From: Lachnospiraceae bacterium MD335
Lineage (GTDB): Bacteria > Bacillota > Clostridia > Lachnospirales > Lachnospiraceae
Direction: 5' to 3'
Assembly (NCBI GenBank): GCA_000403335.2
Contig: KE159631.1
Coordinates: 149,110 to 213,109 of the forward strand
DNA: 64,000 nt
Below, piece by piece: positions 51,116-61,566 of this stretch; position 1 is the first letter of the stretch; each line of letters starts with the position of its first letter. The notes below the pieces were generated by a model. It was given only the letters and a program-made list of their open reading frames with translations, was not told where the DNA came from and ran no database searches. The position numbers and the translations under genes were made by a program.

Positions 51116-54100
51116 ATGTACACAGTCATATTTACCGATACCGAAGTAAGTCCCAAAACAAACACCGTCCGGGACTATGGCGCCGCAGTAGACGCAAAAA
51201 CACAGCTCCACACAAACTCGAGAGAACAATACCGCAATTTTTTGATTCGAAACAGCACAGGCAGCAAACGCTTCGTGTGCGGGCATAATATTGTCCACCA
51301 TGACGCTAAATACATCCGGCAGGAACTGCAGGACGCCCATATAGACGCCCTGATAGATACGCTCTATCTGTCCCCGCTGCTTTTTCCAAATAAGCCGTAC
51401 CATGCCCTCCTCAAGGACGACAAATTGCAGACCGATGCACTCAACAATCCGTTGAATGATTCAGTCAAAGCGATGGAATTATTTTATGACGAAGTAAACG
51501 CTTTTTACGGTTTAAATGAACTGCAAAAAGAAATTTATGCAGATTTACTTTATCAGAAGGAAGAATTTCGTGGCTTTTTTTCATATCTGAACTATTATCC
51601 GAGAAGAAATACCGTCAACCTCATCAAAACCGTTTATCATGGAAAAATATGCAGCAATTGCGATATTGAAGGAATATCCAAACAGTATCCGACGGAGCTT
51701 GCATATGTTTTGGCAATGATTTCGGCAAAGGATACAACCTCTATCATACCAAACTGGGTAAACATGAAGTTTCCTGCCGTTTCCAACGTAATCAGGCTGC
51801 TGCGCGGCACAATCTGCGCCGCAAAATGTGCTTATTGCCAAAATGAGCTGAATATCCACAGACGCTTAAAGCAGATTTTCGGATACGACGATTTTCGCAA
51901 ATACGACGGCGAAAACCTGCAGGAAAAGGCGGTACAGGCAGCCGTTGACAATCAATCCCTGCTTGCCATATTTCCCACGGGAGGAGGAAAGTCCATAACC
52001 TTCCAGCTCCCCGCCCTCATAGCAGGCGCATTGTCCAAGGCATTGACCGTGGTTATTTCACCGCTGCAATCCCTTATGAAGGATCAAGTCGACAATCTTG
52101 AAAAGAAAGGCATCGTGGATGCTGTAACGATTAATGGTCTGCTCAGTCCGATTGAACGCGCGGATGCCATTGAGCGCGTTGAGAACGGAATGGCTTCCAT
52201 TTTGTACATATCGCCCGAGTCCCTGCGCTCCAAGACAATCGAGTTGCTGCTTTTAAAGCGCAGCATTGCACGGTTTGTCATCGACGAGGCACACTGTTTT
52301 TCCGCATGGGGGCAGGATTTCAGGGTGGATTACCTGTATATCGGCGATTTTATCAGAGAAATGCAGGAGAAAAAGCAGCTAAACGAAAAGATTCCCGTAT
52401 CCTGCTTCACTGCAACCGCCAAGCAAAAAGTCGTCAGTGACATTAAGGCATATTTCAAAGAACATTTGGACTTGGATTTGGAACTTTACACCTCAAATGC
52501 GAGCAGAAAAAATCTAAGGTATGAGGTCATTTATAAGGAAAGCGACGAGGAAAAATATGCGGCGCTGCGGTGGCTGATTGAACAGAAAAACTGTCCGACA
52601 ATCGTTTACGTTTCGAGAACAAAGCGGACTATGGAACTTGCAAAAAAGCTGTGCGACGATGGCTTTTCGGCGCTTGCCTTTAACGGAAAAATGGATAAGG
52701 GAGAGAAGCAGGCAAACCAGGATGCCTTTATCAATGATGAGGTGCAGGTGATGGTTGCAACCTCCGCGTTTGGAATGGGTGTCGATAAGCCAAACGTCAG
52801 GCTTGTGGTTCATTATGACATTTCGGATTCGCTGGAGAATTATGTGCAGGAGGCGGGAAGAGCGGGCAGGGACCAAAATCTGCAGGCGGAATGCTACGTG
52901 CTGTTTAACGACGGGGATTTGGACAAGCATTTCATGCTCTTAAATCAGACAAAGCTAAGTATCAGCGAAATCCAGCAGGTTTGGAAGGCAATTAAGGACT
53001 TGACAAGAAACCGATCGTCCATGCAGCGTACGCCGCTTGAAATTGCGCGTCAGGCAGGTTGGGATGAAGCGGTTCCGGATATTGAGACACGTGTCAGGAC
53101 AGCGGTGCAGGCGTTGGAGAATGCAGGATATATTAAGCGCGGGAAAAATGTGCCGCACATTTATGCTACAGGCATTCTTGTCAGAAACATGATAGAAGCT
53201 TCCGCAGTGATAGAAAAATCTTATAAAATGACGGAAACTGACCGGACAAATGCAAAACGGATTATCAGTATGTTGATTTCGGCGAGGAGCGTTGCAAATG
53301 CGGCGGATTATGAGGGCGAGTCGCGGGTTGATTATATTTCCGACAGGCTTGGCATTGAGCGGGAGGAAACGTTTAAAATAATCCATATTCTGCGTGAAGA
53401 AAATATCTTGGCAAACACAAAGGATTTGACGGCATATATCCAAAAGACGGATACGGAGAACAAATCACTGAACATTCTCAGAAAATATTCTCAGTTGGAA
53501 GAGTTCCTTGTGAAAAATCTGAACGAAGACGGAGAAAGTCTGAATTTAAAAGAACTGAATGAGACAGCCATAATCAGCGGAATAAAGACTGCTACAGTCA
53601 ATGCGATAAAGACCGTATTTTATTATTGGACCATCAAAAAGTTTATTAAAAAAAGCATTGAAAACACAACGCAGAGAACGATTGTCGTTCCCGAAAAGAA
53701 CCCCGGGCAATTGTGGAAAAAGAGACAGCAGTGTATTCAGCTGGCTGACTTTATCGTAAAGTATCTGTTTGACAAAAGCAGGGCGGTTATGAGCAGCAAA
53801 GAGCAGATACTGGTAGGTTTTTCCGTTTTGGAATTAAAGCAGGAATATCAAAGAAACAGGGATATAGAAGTGAGTGACCAAGAGGTGGAGGATGCGCTTT
53901 TATATTTATCGAAAATTGATGCCATGAAGCTGGAGGGCGGTTTCCTTGTGCTGTATAGCGGAATGGAGATAACAAGACTGGAGCGGGACAATAAAATCCG
54001 TTATAAGGCGGACGATTATAAGGAACTGAACGAGTATTACAGGCAGAAAATGCAGCAAATTCATATTGTCGGTGAGTTTGCGAACATGATGGTCAGGAAT

Positions 54101-55909
54101 TATCAGGAGGCGCTGCAGTTTGTCAATGAATATTTTCAGATGGACTACCGCATGTTTATTGCAAAATATTTTAAGGGAAACCGAAAAAATGAGATTAACC
54201 GAAATATTACACCTGATAAATATAATAAGCTTTTTAACGAGCTGTCGGAAGTACAAAGGGAAATTATTGATGATGACATGTCGAAGTATATTGTCGTGGC
54301 AGCAGGTCCGGGGAGCGGAAAGACAAAGGTTTTGGTACATAAGCTTGCCTCGCTCATGCTTTTGGAGGACGTAAAGCATGAGCAGCTTTTGATGGTGACG
54401 TTTTCGCGTGCGGCGGTAACAGAGTTTCGCCAACGGCTTTATGCTTTGATTGGAAATGCGGCAGGTTTTATCGAAATCAAGACGTTTCATTCCTACTGTT
54501 TTGACCTGATTGGCAGGGTCGGAAATCTTGGAACCGCTGATACGGTTGTAAAAGATGCCTCGGAAATGATTGAGAACGGAGATGTCGAAATCGGAAGGAT
54601 TACCAAGACGGTCCTTGTAATTGATGAGGCGCAGGACATGGACGAGAATGAGTACAGGTTCGTTACTGCACTGATGGAACGAAACGACGATTTGCGTGTG
54701 GTTGCCGTAGGGGACGACGATCAGAATATTTATGAATTCAGAGGTTCTGATTCCCGATATTTTGCGGCTTTTTTGAAGCAGGAAAATGCAAAAAAATATG
54801 AACTGCTTGACAACTACAGAAGCGCTCCCTGCATTGTGGAATTTGCAAATCATTTTGTGAAGTGTATTCATAATCGGCTGAAAAGTGCGCCTGTTGTCTC
54901 GCGCTGCGCTGCGGGCGGAGTGGTTGAGCTGGTGCAGTGTGCCAGTCCGAATTTGGAGGAGCCTGTGGCAGTTGCTGCAATCACGGCGCGCAGCAAAGGA
55001 ACGGTGTGCATTCTCACCAACACAAATAATGAGGCGTTCTGCGTGGTCGGGCTTTTAAAGAAAAAGGGAATCGGAGCAAAGCTGATACAGTCGAGTGACG
55101 GATTTGACTTGTATAATATGGTCGAACTGCGTTTTTTTATGATGAGAATTGAGAAGGGTTTGACAACGCCGATTATTTCCGACGAGAAGTGGGAGGACGC
55201 AAAAAGCAGAATGGAGCGGTATTATGAACAGAGCAGTAATCTTGCGCTATGCCTTACAATATTGGAGGCTTTTGAGCAGTCCAATAAGCGGAAATATAAG
55301 TCGGATTTAGAGGCGTTTTTGCATGAATCGAAGCTTGAAGATTTTTTTCAGAATGAGAACGGTGATGTGGTCGTGTCTACGATCCATAAATCAAAGGGTA
55401 GGGAATTTGATGAGGTTTTTATGATGCTTGATAAGGTGAACATTGACACGGATGCGTGTAAACGAAAATTGTATGTGGGCATGACAAGGGCAAAGAGGGG
55501 GTTGCATATTTTTTACAATAATAAGGAGTTTGACCGTTTTATTTCTGCAAGTGTGAGGACAAGGGCAGACGATAGGCTGTATGAAAAGCCTGAGGAAATT
55601 TTGATGCAGCTTTCGCATAAGTCTGTTAATCTAGGATTTTTTAAGAATAAAAAAGAGATTATCCGCCAAATGATATGCGGCACGCAGCTTTTGGTGAGAG
55701 GGGCGGAGCTTTGTGTGGAATACAACGGGAAAATGCAGGCGGTGGTGCAGTTTTCGAAGGACTTTCGCAAACAGGCGGAGCAGTATCGGGCGCAGGGGTA
55801 TGTGATGAAAAGCGCCCGCGTGCGGTTCGTCGTGGGGTGGACAGATATGGACGAGGGGAAAGAGTATCCGATTGTTTTGCCGGATGTGTGTTTTATCCGC
55901 GGGCAGTAG
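51116..55909 (+). CDS. DEDDh exonuclease - RecQ helicase - UvrD helicase fusion
   Basis: 1597 residues with three enzymes in one chain. The N-terminal DEDDh 3'-5' exonuclease (about 1-130) has D8-T-E10, GHNIVHHD63, and H96 with D115 (YHALLKDD...NPLNDS). A RecQ helicase follows (about 255-690), with Walker A FPTGGGKS (about 286), VIDEAHCFSAWGQDFR (about 388), TSAFGMGVDKPNVRLVVHYD and QEAGRAGRD. A winged-helix-like middle leads to a UvrD/PcrA helicase (about 1040-1560) with AAGPGSGKT (about 1062), VIDEAQDMDENE, GDDDQNIYEFRG, STIHKSKGREFDE and YVGMTRAKRGLHIF. All catalytic motifs look intact. The start follows GGAAG closely. It acts on DNA ends or branched DNA; repair, plasmid or phage control are all possible. 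It is single, with only a micro-ORF downstream. Confidence 0.9.
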   Translation: MYTVIFTDTEVSPKTNTVRDYGAAVDAKTQLHTNSREQYRNFLIRNSTGSKRFVCGHNIVHHDAKYIRQELQDAHIDALIDTLYLSPLLFPNKPYHALLKDDKLQTDALNNPLNDSVKAMELFYDEVNAFYGLNELQKEIYADLLYQKEEFRGFFSYLNYYPRRNTVNLIKTVYHGKICSNCDIEGISKQYPTELAYVLAMISAKDTTSIIPNWVNMKFPAVSNVIRLLRGTICAAKCAYCQNELNIHRRLKQIFGYDDFRKYDGENLQEKAVQAAVDNQSLLAIFPTGGGKSITFQLPALIAGALSKALTVVISPLQSLMKDQVDNLEKKGIVDAVTINGLLSPIERADAIERVENGMASILYISPESLRSKTIELLLLKRSIARFVIDEAHCFSAWGQDFRVDYLYIGDFIREMQEKKQLNEKIPVSCFTATAKQKVVSDIKAYFKEHLDLDLELYTSNASRKNLRYEVIYKESDEEKYAALRWLIEQKNCPTIVYVSRTKRTMELAKKLCDDGFSALAFNGKMDKGEKQANQDAFINDEVQVMVATSAFGMGVDKPNVRLVVHYDISDSLENYVQEAGRAGRDQNLQAECYVLFNDGDLDKHFMLLNQTKLSISEIQQVWKAIKDLTRNRSSMQRTPLEIARQAGWDEAVPDIETRVRTAVQALENAGYIKRGKNVPHIYATGILVRNMIEASAVIEKSYKMTETDRTNAKRIISMLISARSVANAADYEGESRVDYISDRLGIEREETFKIIHILREENILANTKDLTAYIQKTDTENKSLNILRKYSQLEEFLVKNLNEDGESLNLKELNETAIISGIKTATVNAIKTVFYYWTIKKFIKKSIENTTQRTIVVPEKNPGQLWKKRQQCIQLADFIVKYLFDKSRAVMSSKEQILVGFSVLELKQEYQRNRDIEVSDQEVEDALLYLSKIDAMKLEGGFLVLYSGMEITRLERDNKIRYKADDYKELNEYYRQKMQQIHIVGEFANMMVRNYQEALQFVNEYFQMDYRMFIAKYFKGNRKNEINRNITPDKYNKLFNELSEVQREIIDDDMSKYIVVAAGPGSGKTKVLVHKLASLMLLEDVKHEQLLMVTFSRAAVTEFRQRLYALIGNAAGFIEIKTFHSYCFDLIGRVGNLGTADTVVKDASEMIENGDVEIGRITKTVLVIDEAQDMDENEYRFVTALMERNDDLRVVAVGDDDQNIYEFRGSDSRYFAAFLKQENAKKYELLDNYRSAPCIVEFANHFVKCIHNRLKSAPVVSRCAAGGVVELVQCASPNLEEPVAVAAITARSKGTVCILTNTNNEAFCVVGLLKKKGIGAKLIQSSDGFDLYNMVELRFFMMRIEKGLTTPIISDEKWEDAKSRMERYYEQSSNLALCLTILEAFEQSNKRKYKSDLEAFLHESKLEDFFQNENGDVVVSTIHKSKGREFDEVFMMLDKVNIDTDACKRKLYVGMTRAKRGLHIFYNNKEFDRFISASVRTRADDRLYEKPEEILMQLSHKSVNLGFFKNKKEIIRQMICGTQLLVRGAELCVEYNGKMQAVVQFSKDFRKQAEQYRAQGYVMKSARVRFVVGWTDMDEGKEYPIVLPDVCFIRGQ

Positions 55910-55928
55910 TGGCAAAGGAGGATTAAAA

Positions 55929-56009
55929 ATGGGCAGTTGGATAATTGACAAACAGCCTCTTTTTTCATGCGTAATTTTTATCGAATCCTTTTATCGAAAC
56001 TACTGCTGA
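55929..56009 (+). CDS. Candidate 26-residue peptide downstream of the helicase
   Basis: AAAGGAGGAT, a near-perfect ribosome site, lies 5-6 nt upstream of ATG at 55929. The frame reads MGSWIIDKQPLFSCVIFIES and FYRNYC and then a stop. The middle is hydrophobic. It begins 19 bp after the helicase stop, so it would be co-transcribed. Only the ribosome site and spacing support it; it may also be the remnant of a longer gene. Confidence 0.4.
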   Translation: MGSWIIDKQPLFSCVIFIESFYRNYC

Positions 56010-56091
56010 TTATAGTAATCAAAACGAATACATATAATCAGTATAATAAATTTCCAATACAGGAAAGGTTGTTTCCATAATTAAAAAACCA

Positions 56092-56120
56092 TTGACAGAT
56101 TCCCAATAAAGAATTAACAT
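56092..56120 (+). promoter_or_regulatory. Possible promoter of the hydratase gene
   Basis: TTGACA (56092-56097), a 17-nt spacer and TAACAT (56115-56120). A second -10-like TATAGT lies at 56124-56129. About 140 bp of untranslated leader follows. Confidence 0.5.
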
Positions 56121-56133
56121 AAGTATAGTACGA

Positions 56134-56165
56134 GGGCGCACGCTACAAAAGGCTTGCGCCTTTTT
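56134..56165 (+). terminator. Leader hairpin with T run (possible attenuator)
   Basis: Stem GGCGCA / TGCGCC (56135-56140 and 56155-56160) with an inner GC / GC pair, followed by TTTTT. It lies just after the likely promoter and 96 bp before the hydratase start. It could terminate early or mark the end of a short transcript. A further hairpin GAATTTACTGC / GCAGCGCAAATTC (56192-56218) follows, somewhat like the second stem of the Family II repeats. Confidence 0.5.
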
Positions 56166-56261
56166 CTGAAAATGCATACGGATTTGTAAGGGAATTTACT
56201 GCTTTGCAGCGCAAATTCGGTAAAAATTAAAAAATTATAGAAAGGTCAGGTGTAACAATAA

Positions 56262-58553
56262 ATGATACAACTATTTGAAACAGGCGCTTATCTCGTAAAC
56301 GGAACGGAGCTGATTGCCGACAACGCGGACGCGGCGGCAGCAGTGAAGGCAAAAACCGGAAAAGACGTGGATAAGGCAGCGGCAAAGAAAAATACGATTG
56401 CTTACGGTATTCTCGAAAAGCATAATACGTCAGATAATATGGACAAGCTGAAAATCAAGTTTGACAAACTGACATCACATGATATTACATTCGTAGGAAT
56501 TATCCAGACGGCACGCGCGTCAGGGCTGACAAAATTCCCTGTTCCGTACGTGCTCACAAACTGTCACAACTCGCTCTGTGCAGTGGGCGGTACAATCAAC
56601 GAGGACGACCACATGTTTGGATTGACATGCGCCAAGAAATACGGCGGTGTTTATGTTCCTCCTCATCAGGCAGTCATTCACCAGTATGCGCGTGAAATGC
56701 TTGCAGGCGGCGGCAGAATGATACTTGGCTCCGACTCCCACACGCGTTACGGTGCGCTTGGAACAATGGCGATGGGCGAGGGCGGTCCGGAGCTTGTAAA
56801 ACAGCTTTTGAATCAAACGTATGACATTAATATGCCCGGCGTGGTTGCCGTTTATATGGAAGGCGCGCCTGCAAAGGGCGTCGGTCCGCAGGACGTGGCG
56901 CTTGCGATTATCGGCGCGGTGTTCAAGAATGGTTATGTGAAAAATAAGGTAATGGAGTTTGTCGGTCCCGGCGTTTCGTCTTTGTCGGCGGATTTCCGTA
57001 TCGGCGTTGACGTGATGACAACGGAAACGACTTGTCTTTCTTCAATTTGGAGAACGGACGGCGAGATTAAGGAATTTTATGATATTCATGGCAGAACGGA
57101 AGATTTTGCCGAGCTTAATCCGGGAGAAACAGCTTACTATGACGGTGTGATTAAGGTTGATTTGAGTAAAGTAAAGCCGATGATTGCAATGCCGTTCCAC
57201 CCGAGCAATACATACACGATTGAGGAGCTGAACGCCAATCTTATGGACATCCTTGACGAGTGTGAGAAGAAGGCGCTTGTCAGCCTTGACGGGGCGGTTG
57301 ATTTTAAGCTCAAGGATAAGGTCAGAAACGGAAAGCTCTATGTTGAGCAGGGGATTATCGCAGGCTGTGCGGGCGGCGGATTTGAAAATATCTGCGCGGC
57401 GGCGGACATTTTGGACAATGCAAGCATTGGTCCCGATGAGTTCACATTAAGCGTTTATCCGGCGTCAATGCCTGTTTACATGGAACTGGTGAAAAACGGC
57501 TGTGCGGCGAAATTAATGCAGACGGGTGCGGTGTTAAAGACGGCATTCTGCGGTCCGTGCTTTGGTGCGGGCGACACACCTGCAAACAACGCATTTTCAA
57601 TTCGTCATTCAACGAGGAACTTCCCGAACCGCGAGGGTTCTAAGCTGCAGAGCGGACAGATTGCGTCGGTTGCGCTGATGGATGCGCGTTCAATTGCGGC
57701 GACTGCGGCAAATAAAGGGTATCTGACGCCTGCTACGGAGTTTGACGGAGATTTCACAAAGTACAAATATTTCTTTGACAAAAAGATTTACGAAAACCGC
57801 GTGTTTGATTCAAAGGGCGTGGCGGATGAATCAGTCGAAATTAAGTTTGGGCCAAACATCAAGGACTGGCCTGCAATGGTTGCGCTTACGGACAATCTGA
57901 TGTTGAAGGTCGTTTCGGAAATTCATGATCCGGTCACAACAACGGACGAGTTAATTCCGTCGGGCGAGACTTCTTCCTACCGTTCGAATCCGTTGGGACT
58001 TGCGGAGTTTACGCTTTCCAGAAAGGACCCTGCTTATGTGGGACGTGCGAAAGAAATTCAGGCGGCGGAGAAGGCGAGAGAAGAGCAGTCCTGTCCGGTA
58101 CAGACCCTTCCGGAATTGGAAGAGGCTTGGGCTGTGATGAAGACGATTACGCCGGATGCGGACCGTTACAATACGGGTATCGGCAGCACGATTTTTGCGG
58201 TCAAGCCGGGCGACGGTTCGGCGAGAGAGCAGGCGGCAAGCTGTCAGAAGGTGCTTGGCGGATGGGCAAATATTGCAAACGAATATGCGACGAAGAGATA
58301 CCGTTCGAATCTGATTAACTGGGGTATGCTGCCGTTTTTGATTAAAGAGGGCGAGCTGCCGTTTCAAAATCTTGATTATATTTACATTCCGGGTATCAGA
58401 AAAGCCGTTGAGGAAAATGCGGACGTGATTAAGGCGTATGTTGTCGGGAAGGATAAAAAGACGGAGTTTGAGATGACATTAGGCGAGTTGACAGACGAGG
58501 AGCGGCAGATTATCTTGAAAGGGTGCCTGATTAACTATAACAGGGTTGGATAA
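56262..58553 (+). CDS. Aconitase-family hydratase (YbhJ-like)
   Basis: A 763-residue aconitase-superfamily protein. It has the Fe-S and active-site style segments NCHNSLC (about 99-105), [13 protein letters not shown] (about 154-166), [14 protein letters not shown] (about 366-379) and [18 protein letters not shown] (about 427-444). The CxxC in CGPC and an upstream Cys would hold a [4Fe-4S] cluster. A C-terminal swivel domain follows (about 590-763). Length and pattern fit the YbhJ-type hydratases rather than AcnA or AcnB. The substrate is a hydroxy-acid not settled by sequence; aconitate is possible. The ribosome site is weak (AAAGG at a long distance), so the start rests on family form. Confidence 0.82.
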   Translation: MIQLFETGAYLVNGTELIADNADAAAAVKAKTGKDVDKAAAKKNTIAYGILEKHNTSDNMDKLKIKFDKLTSHDITFVGIIQTARASGLTKFPVPYVLTNCHNSLCAVGGTINEDDHMFGLTCAKKYGGVYVPPHQAVIHQYAREMLAGGGRMILGSDSHTRYGALGTMAMGEGGPELVKQLLNQTYDINMPGVVAVYMEGAPAKGVGPQDVALAIIGAVFKNGYVKNKVMEFVGPGVSSLSADFRIGVDVMTTETTCLSSIWRTDGEIKEFYDIHGRTEDFAELNPGETAYYDGVIKVDLSKVKPMIAMPFHPSNTYTIEELNANLMDILDECEKKALVSLDGAVDFKLKDKVRNGKLYVEQGIIAGCAGGGFENICAAADILDNASIGPDEFTLSVYPASMPVYMELVKNGCAAKLMQTGAVLKTAFCGPCFGAGDTPANNAFSIRHSTRNFPNREGSKLQSGQIASVALMDARSIAATAANKGYLTPATEFDGDFTKYKYFFDKKIYENRVFDSKGVADESVEIKFGPNIKDWPAMVALTDNLMLKVVSEIHDPVTTTDELIPSGETSSYRSNPLGLAEFTLSRKDPAYVGRAKEIQAAEKAREEQSCPVQTLPELEEAWAVMKTITPDADRYNTGIGSTIFAVKPGDGSAREQAASCQKVLGGWANIANEYATKRYRSNLINWGMLPFLIKEGELPFQNLDYIYIPGIRKAVEENADVIKAYVVGKDKKTEFEMTLGELTDEERQIILKGCLINYNRVG

Positions 58554-58592
58554 TTTGGTTGTGAAATATGTTTTATAGAATATGAATAACAG

Positions 58593-58635
58593 AAAAAAGT
58601 CTGTCTTAACGTGCGGTTAGGACAGACTTATCTTT
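58593..58635 (+). terminator. Bidirectional intrinsic terminator
   Basis: Stem AAGTCTGTC..TAAC / GTTA.GACAGACTT (58597-58609 and 58615-58629). An A run precedes it, which is a T run for the minus strand, and ATCTTTTA follows it. It separates the convergent hydratase and EAL genes. Confidence 0.82.
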
Positions 58636-58647
58636 TAAAGAGAGACA

Positions 58648-61566
58648 TCATTCCATTATTTCTTTCTCCAGCATCTGCTCAAACACATCCTCCGGTACCG
58701 GTTTGCAATAGAGATACCCTTGTGCCACATAAGCCCCAATCTCCATCATAAGCTCCGTATCATTTTCCGTCTCAACACCTTCGCAGACCACCTGCGCATT
58801 CAAATCCCGGGCAAGATTGACAATATTCTTCATAATCTGTACCTGCCTGGTGCGGTTTTCGTTATTCAGCAAAAATGAACGGTCCAATTTTATTACAGAT
58901 GCCGGAATCTGCTCAAACACACCCAGGGAAGAGTATCCGGACCCAAAATCGTCTATGGAAAGATGTACGCCCTTCTTGCGCAGAATGTCCACGATTTCCT
59001 TGACCTTTTGCTGCTGCACATCCTCCACTACAAGCGTCTCCGTAATCTCCACTTCAATCAGGTCCTTAGGAATTTGGTATCTGTCAATAACAGACTCAAA
59101 CCGTTTTGGAAAACCATCGTCCGTGAAATGCATTCTGGAAAAATTGCAGGAAACAGGTACAACATTTTTACCCGCGTCAATCCGTCTGCGCAGCATGATA
59201 CATACACACTCCATTACAAAGAAATCAATTTCCTTAATTCTTCCGGTGCGCTCATAATAAGGAACAAAGAACCACGGTGTGCGGATAGCGCCGTCCGCCG
59301 TAGGATCCTTGAAACGAACCAGCGCTTCCGCGCCTACAATTTTCTCGTTGCGAATATCCACCTTTGCCTGATAGTAAGCCACAAAATCTGTATGAATATC
59401 CGCAGCCTCCAAGAGTTTCTCCCTTTCGTGCGTTTCCCGCAGCTTTGCACGCAGCTTATCGTCATAAATCTGAACCGCGTTGTTATAGTTGTCCTTTAAA
59501 GAGTCCACTAACTGTATCGCCTCGGACAGGGCACGCTGCAGATCATCGTCACCGTTCTCAAGACAGCCTACGCCCATAGTCAGTGACATATGCGTTTCCA
59601 TTTTTTCATAAATCCGTGCAGAAATTTTATCCGCAATGTCCATAAGACGCGTGTGAAGCGCATCTATCGTTTCATATTTCATAAAAAGCACAAAATGACT
59701 GCTGTAGCTCCTCGCATAGAGTTCCCGTTTATTATCCACTTCCTCTGAGAGCGTCTTAATGACCAGCGCCAGTATCTGCTGTCCCGCATTCCAGCCGTAC
59801 AATGCGTTGTAGCTTTTAAACTGACCAATATCCGTGTAGGCGATGGCGTAATTGCCGTTTTTATCTGCCGCCAGTTTTTTTGCCGCCCGGTATCGCAGAT
59901 AATGCAGGTTCCAAATACGAAATTCTGTATCCTTGTACATCAGCTTCTGAACACGTAAGCTGTTTCGCAGCAAAAAGAACAGTACCAAAATAACCGCCGC
60001 CGCACAGAATGACAGAACAGCAATAATCGAAATGCTGTGATCGCTGATAAAGTTTGCCATACTCATCTTGGAATAGAAATTGTCCCGGAGCATATAGTCA
60101 TTGACCATTTTGTCGCTGACCTCGAGCAGTTCTTTATTTAAAATACCAAGAAGCGGGGACTCTTCGTCATCTGCCACAACCATATAGATGTTGTGGACGT
60201 CACTGAGCACACTTTGGATTTCCATTCTGTTAAAACGAAACTGCGAACCGAGCAGATACTCTGCCAAATACCCGTCGCATATGGCAGCGTCCGCCTCGCC
60301 GTCCATCACCGCGTTCAGGGTCTCAAGCTGTGTGGAATAGGGAAAAAGACGCGTATTTTCATCAACAAAGTTTTGCACGGCAGTCCCGGAGGCGTTGCCT
60401 GATTCCACTGCAAGGGTGTCAATGGAGTCGGATTTGTCACTTCGGGTCATAATAATGACCTGCGGTATTTGGGCATACACTTTTGTGACCGCAAGCCCTT
60501 CTGACTGCATACTCTGCGCAGTCTCCCCGCAGTAGTTCATCAAATCAATACTGCCGTTATTTAAAGCCCTCTTTGCCTCTTCCATACTTTCCAGTTTTAC
60601 ATAATCAAAGAGGATACCCGTGCTCACGGAAACTTCCTCCAATACCTGACGGGAAAGTCCTGTATAAACTCCATCGTTTTCGTAGGAGAACGGATAATAA
60701 CCGTCGAGGTATCCCACGGTCAAAGTTCCTTTTTCCGCGATATACTGCTTCTCGCTGTTGGTCAGCAGAATAGTCTGATCCAAACGGCTGTCATAATGTT
60801 TTACCATCAACTCGTTTTCCAGCCAGGGCCGGTTCATTTTCAGATCGGCAATTCCCTGATTCAGTTCCCGTACCAAGTCATTATTGCCTTGATACGTAAT
60901 ATAATAAAAAGGCATTGGCGCAAATCTGCCGACCACACGCTGTCCTTCCCGGACCTCTGTCAGAGAATGCACAAGGGCGTCGATTTCCCCTGCATCCAAC
61001 GCGGCGTGCAGGGCAGCTGTATTTTTATAGGACCTTACCCTGGGATGCGGAACGCCGTGGTCTGTCATATATTCATAAAATTCATCCTTTCGTATGTAAG
61101 TGCCCACAATTCCGAAGGAGGCATCGCTCATTGCGTCAAAGTCTTCGTAGGCAAATTCACTGTCACTGTTTACCGCAATCACGCCAAAGGTATATCCGCT
61201 TGCCAAATCGGCATACCGGTACAGCTGTGCCCGCTTTGCAGAATACTGTGCGGAGCCTACTAAATCAATTTCACGGTTCAAAAGCATTGTCAGGGCATCG
61301 TCCCAACTGTCGCATTCGACATATTCAATATTCCAGTTGACATAGTCGCTCAGCGCCTCAAGGTATTCTACGTCCATACCTGTGCGGCTTCCGTCCGCCC
61401 GGGTTTCATGGTAGCCCTCCATCGGGAAGAATCCAATTCGGACCGTCCGCTTTCCCGCACCCTGAACTGTGCGGATACTTCCTGCAGACGCTAAATGCGC
61501 CGCCACAAGCAGAAACACAAGAAGTCTCACCGCCATGACGGCGGCTTTTTTTTGTATTTTCTTCAT
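58648..61566 (-). CDS. EAL-domain c-di-GMP phosphodiesterase with two periplasmic-binding-protein domains
   Basis: 972 residues. A signal helix (about 5-26) leads to two SBP_bac_3-like domains in tandem outside the cell (about 40-255: VRIGFFPMEGYHETRADGSRTGMDVEYLEAL; and about 270-490: LTVGYLDGYYPFSYENDGVYTGLSRQVLEEV). A membrane helix follows (about 510-530), then a degenerate GGDEF domain (the GGDEF motif is replaced by SYSSH) and a C-terminal EAL domain. The EAL domain has EALVRF (about 746), DDFGSGYSSLGVFEQIP and CEGVET, so catalytic and metal residues are kept. It likely breaks down c-di-GMP in response to a small ligand such as an amino acid. The start at 61566 has GCAAGG 6 nt upstream and gives a proper signal helix; the frame itself extends to 61836. 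Confidence 0.9.
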   Translation of the reverse strand: MKKIQKKAAVMAVRLLVFLLVAAHLASAGSIRTVQGAGKRTVRIGFFPMEGYHETRADGSRTGMDVEYLEALSDYVNWNIEYVECDSWDDALTMLLNREIDLVGSAQYSAKRAQLYRYADLASGYTFGVIAVNSDSEFAYEDFDAMSDASFGIVGTYIRKDEFYEYMTDHGVPHPRVRSYKNTAALHAALDAGEIDALVHSLTEVREGQRVVGRFAPMPFYYITYQGNNDLVRELNQGIADLKMNRPWLENELMVKHYDSRLDQTILLTNSEKQYIAEKGTLTVGYLDGYYPFSYENDGVYTGLSRQVLEEVSVSTGILFDYVKLESMEEAKRALNNGSIDLMNYCGETAQSMQSEGLAVTKVYAQIPQVIIMTRSDKSDSIDTLAVESGNASGTAVQNFVDENTRLFPYSTQLETLNAVMDGEADAAICDGYLAEYLLGSQFRFNRMEIQSVLSDVHNIYMVVADDEESPLLGILNKELLEVSDKMVNDYMLRDNFYSKMSMANFISDHSISIIAVLSFCAAAVILVLFFLLRNSLRVQKLMYKDTEFRIWNLHYLRYRAAKKLAADKNGNYAIAYTDIGQFKSYNALYGWNAGQQILALVIKTLSEEVDNKRELYARSYSSHFVLFMKYETIDALHTRLMDIADKISARIYEKMETHMSLTMGVGCLENGDDDLQRALSEAIQLVDSLKDNYNNAVQIYDDKLRAKLRETHEREKLLEAADIHTDFVAYYQAKVDIRNEKIVGAEALVRFKDPTADGAIRTPWFFVPYYERTGRIKEIDFFVMECVCIMLRRRIDAGKNVVPVSCNFSRMHFTDDGFPKRFESVIDRYQIPKDLIEVEITETLVVEDVQQQKVKEIVDILRKKGVHLSIDDFGSGYSSLGVFEQIPASVIKLDRSFLLNNENRTRQVQIMKNIVNLARDLNAQVVCEGVETENDTELMMEIGAYVAQGYLYCKPVPEDVFEQMLEKEIME

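Noticed and set aside
50717-51403. Long minus-strand open frame (228 codons) upstream of the antiporter
   Set aside because: It runs antisense through the helicase start and sense through the riboswitch and its promoter, has no ribosome site and has low-complexity, Cys/Phe-rich content. The riboswitch explains the region.
53906-54871. 321-codon minus-strand open frame
   Set aside because: It lies entirely antisense inside the fusion helicase and reads as basic, His/Arg-rich shadow sequence.
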